A DNA stretch of 64,000 bases, taken from the NCBI RefSeq assembly GCF_000723885.1, contig NZ_CCDG010000052.1, forward strand, positions 1 to 64,000, read 5' to 3'. The position numbers and the translations under genes were made by a program. The notes below the pieces were generated by a model. The model was not told where the DNA came from, did not search any database, and was given only the letters and a program-made list of their open reading frames with translations. Of this stretch, positions 61,177 through 64,000 are shown piece by piece. This stretch comes from Paenibacillus camerounensis (lineage in GTDB: Bacteria; Bacillota; Bacilli; Paenibacillales; Paenibacillaceae). Every line of letters starts with the position of its first letter. Position 1 is the stretch's first letter.

Positions 61177-62271
61177 ATGGGGAACACGAAATGTACCGTA
61201 GGACTGGTGTACGGAGGCAAATCCGGGGAGCATGAAGTATCGCTGCAGACGGCATTTGCGGTCATGAACGCTTTTGACTACGATAAATATGAGATTATTC
61301 CGTTTTATATTTCCAAGCAGGGATTATGGAAGGTCGGAGAGACCCTTGGCGCCGCTTACAGCAGAATTGAGCAGCTGAAGCTGGATGGCCCGGCGGGCGA
61401 TATGGGCATGGCGCTGAATACTGTATTCAGCGGGCTGAGCGGGGAGGGTGCAATCGTCGATGTCATGTTCCCGCTGCTCCACGGCACGAACGGGGAAGAC
61501 GGTACGATTCAGGGACTGTTCGAAATGGCCAACATTCCATACATCGGGGCCGGCGTTCTGGCTTCTGCAGCAGGTATGGATAAGGTTGTGATGAAGAAGC
61601 TGTTTGGTGAAGCTGGGCTTGAGCAATGCGGGTATTGCTATTTCAGCGCAGCGGCCTGGAAGCAGAAGAGCCACGAGCTGATTGTCGGAGTGGAGGATAA
61701 GCTGGGTTACCCTGTATTCGTCAAGCCGGCCAACCTGGGTTCAAGCGTCGGTATTTCCAAAGCAGCGGATAAAGAAAGCCTAATCAAGGCTGTAGAGTTT
61801 GCCCTCCGCTATGATACGAAGGTGATCATTGAAGAATTTGTGGATGCCCGTGAGGTGGAAGTGGCTGTACTGGGAAATGAAGAGCCGGAGGCTTCGGTTC
61901 CGGGTGAAATCGTCTCTTCCGGTGAATATTATGATTATGCAGCCAAGTATATCGACGGCAAGTCGCAGATGCTGATTCCTGCGCCGCTGGACCCGGAAGT
62001 GGCAGACCGGCTGCGCGAAGCAGCGCTTCAGGCCTTCCGGGCGATCGAGGGCAGCGGCATCACGCGTGCGGACTTTTTCCTGCGCAGGTCTGACAACAAG
62101 ATTCTGATTAATGAAGTCAATACCATGCCGGGCTTTACGCCATTCAGCATGTATCCGCTGCTATGGCGCGAAACCGGCGTCTCTTATCAGACGCTGCTGG
62201 ACCGCATGGTTGAGCTGGCGCTGGAGCGGTACCAGTTCAGACAGGGCCTCAAGTACGACAACGAATCATAA
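61177..62271 (+). CDS. ddl: D-alanine--D-alanine ligase
   Basis: 364 residues. ATP-grasp ligase: VGLVYGGKSGEHEVSLQTA, PLLHGTNGEDGTIQGLFEMANIPYIGAGVLASA, FVKPANLGSSVGISKA and INEVNTMPGFTPFSMYP (quoted in pieces). Length and EDGTIQG loop fit the VanA-unrelated normal Ddl. The loop residue pattern MPGFTPFSMYPLLW is typical of D-Ala-D-Ala specificity. Makes the peptidoglycan dipeptide in the cytoplasm. Confidence 0.96.
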   Translation: MGNTKCTVGLVYGGKSGEHEVSLQTAFAVMNAFDYDKYEIIPFYISKQGLWKVGETLGAAYSRIEQLKLDGPAGDMGMALNTVFSGLSGEGAIVDVMFPLLHGTNGEDGTIQGLFEMANIPYIGAGVLASAAGMDKVVMKKLFGEAGLEQCGYCYFSAAAWKQKSHELIVGVEDKLGYPVFVKPANLGSSVGISKAADKESLIKAVEFALRYDTKVIIEEFVDAREVEVAVLGNEEPEASVPGEIVSSGEYYDYAAKYIDGKSQMLIPAPLDPEVADRLREAALQAFRAIEGSGITRADFFLRRSDNKILINEVNTMPGFTPFSMYPLLWRETGVSYQTLLDRMVELALERYQFRQGLKYDNES

Positions 62272-62324
62272 AATCCAAAGCGTAACGGCGGATCAGATCC
62301 GGCCGGGAAGGAGAATCGTAGGCA

Positions 62325-62642
62325 ATGGGATTTCTATCGGAATTCAATTCGGTCTGCAAGTTCAAGAACGAGCAGGAGCTATACGAGCTGCTGGAGTACG
62401 GGCGCACCAAGATGGTAAAACAGGGCTTCCGCGTCTACCCGACCGGCCAGAAGGTTATTGCATATACACCCGAGAACGTGGCAGTGGCGATAGTGAAAAT
62501 TTCAGCCTCCATCGCGGAGATTAATTTTCAGGGCAATGAGGTTACCGCAGTGGAGATGGACCTGGTACGCAGGCTGAATGAGGAAGAGTCGCGTGTGCAG
62601 ACTGCACTGGCCTATGAGATGTTTTTCGGGGAAGAAAAATGA
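62325..62642 (+). CDS. hypothetical protein (105 aa) coupled to uvsE
   Basis: I do not recognise the family. Small alpha/beta protein: FNSVCKFKNEQELYELLEYGRTKMVKQGFRVYPTGQKVIAY, then VAIVKISASIAEINFQGNEVTAVEMDLVRRL (cited in part). No membrane segment. GGAG lies upstream of the ATG. Its TGA overlaps the uvsE ATG by four bases, so the two proteins are made together. A DNA-repair accessory role is conceivable only from this coupling. Confidence 0.78.
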   Translation: MGFLSEFNSVCKFKNEQELYELLEYGRTKMVKQGFRVYPTGQKVIAYTPENVAVAIVKISASIAEINFQGNEVTAVEMDLVRRLNEEESRVQTALAYEMFFGEEK

Positions 62643-63646
62643 TTGTCCGCTTCGGTTATGTGGCCATGTCAACCGTCATCAAAGACTGCTCGCCCTCCAA
62701 GACCATGACCATGGCCAGCTTTAATAAGCTGGGCGACCGCGAGGCGGGGCTGCGGCGGCTGGAGCAGATTGCCAGGATGAATCTGCACAACACGCTGCGG
62801 CTCCTGAAGCATAATGTCGGCTCGGAGATTGAGGTATACCGGCTGACCTCCAAGCTGATTCCGCTCTCGACACATCCCGACTTGCAGGACTGGAACCCTT
62901 TTGCGGCGCTCGCCGGGGAGTTTGCCGAAGTCGGAGAATATATTAAAAAGCACGGACTCAGGGTCTCGTTTCATCCGGACCACTTCACGGTGCTGAGCAC
63001 GCCCCGCCCGGAGGTGCTGGCCAGCTCCGTCCGTGACCTTCAGTATCATACGGACATGCTGGATGCCCTGGGGCTTCCGGCAACGGCCAAGAACAACATC
63101 CATATCGGCGGAGCCTATGGGGACAAGCCTGCCGCGGCGGAACGCTTCAAGGCGCATTTTGCCCAGCTGCCGGCAAGGCTGCAGGAGCGGATGACGCTGG
63201 AGAATGACGACAAGACGTTCAATGCGGCGGAGACCCTTGCCGTCTGCCGCAGTCTGGGTCTGCCGATGGTGCTGGATATTCATCACCAGTGGGTGAACAA
63301 CGAAGGCGAGCTTCCTTGGGAGCTGTGGCCGGATATTCTGGATACGTGGAAAAGCAGGCTGGCGCTGGCCGATGTGGCTCCCGGAGAGGTGCTGCCGCCC
63401 AAAATCCACGTCTCCAGCCCGCGCAGCCCGTCCGATCCGCGCAGTCATGCCGACGGGGTGGAGCCGGCGCCTCTGCTCGCTTTTCTAAAGCGGATTGCAG
63501 CTGATACGCCTGCTGTTGATGTGATGATTGAAGCTAAGCATAAGGACGGTGCGCTGTTCGGCCTGATGGATGCCATGAAGGAGCTGGCGGAAGCAGGCAA
63601 TGGAATTACGGTCCTGAACGGAGCCAGTATCCATGTCGAGCCATAG
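62639..63646 (+). CDS. uvsE: UV DNA damage repair endonuclease UvsE
   Basis: 335 residues. TIM-barrel UV endonuclease (UVDE) with VRFGYVAMSTVIKDCSPSKTMT at the start, RVSFHPDHFTVLSTPRPEVL, NIHIGGAYGDKPAAAERF, LENDDKTFNAAE, MVLDIHHQWVN and VDVMIEAKHKD: the metal-binding H/E/D residues of the barrel. Nicks DNA 5' to UV photoproducts. Common in spore formers. Translation coupled to the preceding small gene. Confidence 0.95.
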   Translation: MIVRFGYVAMSTVIKDCSPSKTMTMASFNKLGDREAGLRRLEQIARMNLHNTLRLLKHNVGSEIEVYRLTSKLIPLSTHPDLQDWNPFAALAGEFAEVGEYIKKHGLRVSFHPDHFTVLSTPRPEVLASSVRDLQYHTDMLDALGLPATAKNNIHIGGAYGDKPAAAERFKAHFAQLPARLQERMTLENDDKTFNAAETLAVCRSLGLPMVLDIHHQWVNNEGELPWELWPDILDTWKSRLALADVAPGEVLPPKIHVSSPRSPSDPRSHADGVEPAPLLAFLKRIAADTPAVDVMIEAKHKDGALFGLMDAMKELAEAGNGITVLNGASIHVEP

Positions 63647-63770
63647 TTTTGACTTGATAAGTGTTTTGAAATAGGGTACGTTGAATGAAACTTAAGAAGC
63701 AGGAGTGTGCCTGCTTGGATGGCAGTGTTTCACGGGAGAGCGATCAAGTTCAAGAAAGCGGAGTGAAGAG

Positions 63771-64000
63771 ATGAATCCTTTGAATTCTGACAAGCGGAAT
63801 GAACGGGAGCCCTATGTGGTGACTAGTAAAGGTTACACGGCGGCAGCGATTAACGCTGCGGCTAAGGCGGGGGAATGGATCAAGAGCAGACAGGGACAGG
63901 TGAAGGAGCTGGGCAGCAAGACGTCGGCGCAGGATCTCGTAACTGAAGTTGATAAAGGTGTGGAGCAGATGATCCGGCGGCTGATCCTGACCCATTATCC
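63771..64000 (+). CDS. inositol monophosphatase family protein (5' part, cut by window end)
   Basis: The first 76 codons are present. AAAKAGEWIKSRQGQVKELGSKTSAQDLVTEVDKGVEQMIRRLI (residues about 24-66, quoted in part) is the typical N-terminal region of the inositol monophosphatase superfamily, with the DLVTEVDK motif. GGAG precedes the ATG. The metal-binding EEG and DPLDGT motifs would lie beyond the window. Substrate not predictable. Confidence 0.85.
   Translation, partial: MNPLNSDKRNEREPYVVTSKGYTAAAINAAAKAGEWIKSRQGQVKELGSKTSAQDLVTEVDKGVEQMIRRLILTHY

Overview
The window reads as a chromosomal segment of a spore-forming, moderately GC-rich Bacillota, most likely Paenibacillus. This is inferred from gene content: a GerA-type germinant receptor operon, bacillithiol-associated redox proteins (YtxJ and a bacilliredoxin), LipL, an EcsAB-type transporter, a YneF-type protein, a SipS-type signal peptidase and a KinB-like kinase, all with strong AGGAGG-type ribosome binding sites. 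I see no rRNA, tRNA, CRISPR array, insertion sequence, prophage or defence island. About 60 protein genes are supported, plus one cyclic-di-AMP (ydaO/yuaA-type) riboswitch, many intrinsic terminators and several intergenic repeat families.

Layout. 0-5 kb: a small membrane protein, the riboswitch with a KtrA-like Rossmann protein, a glutaredoxin/YtxJ pair, ThuA-like, CHAD and lipL. 4.8-5.4 kb: a 109-bp tandem repeat and nested inverted repeats. 5.4-13.7 kb: a nitrilase-family amidase, a MarR/nitroreductase/monooxygenase operon, an MtnE-like aminotransferase, an ArsR regulator beside a SulP transporter, DUF1361, an alkyltransferase-like protein and DUF2569. 13.7-17.8 kb: the ger operon. 18-26.4 kb: an alpha/beta hydrolase, a monooxygenase-fold protein, an APH kinase, a GT39-GT2 glycosyltransferase operon, a one-domain flavoprotein and a two-component system. 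26.6-31.7 kb: glgC-glgD-glgP. 31.7-45.5 kb: fRMsr, GNAT, MFS, MarR, ecsAB, a BaiN-family flavoprotein, a KinB-like kinase, bacilliredoxin, nadE, acpS and mutY. 45.5-46.1 kb: two further tandem arrays. 46-64 kb: sodA, lepB, queG, ogt, yneF, folE, an N-terminally extended SOD, an IclR regulator, a PocR/GAF/LuxR regulator, acnA, an amidase, ddl, uvsE and the start of an inositol monophosphatase gene.

The most interesting signals are regulatory circuits that can be read directly from the DNA. (1) The same direct repeat, TTCAGC-N5-TTCARC, lies upstream of the two-component operon and of the glycosyltransferase operon, suggesting an autoregulated regulator that controls surface glycosylation. (2) Near-identical perfect 17-bp palindromes lie upstream of the IclR regulator gene and in the acnA leader, suggesting IclR-type control of aconitase. 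(3) A perfect 9-3-9 palindrome encloses the -10 box of the extended SOD gene. (4) A c-di-AMP riboswitch controls a small, divergent KtrA-like protein with no adjacent channel gene. The intergenic repeat families may be genus-specific dispersed elements.
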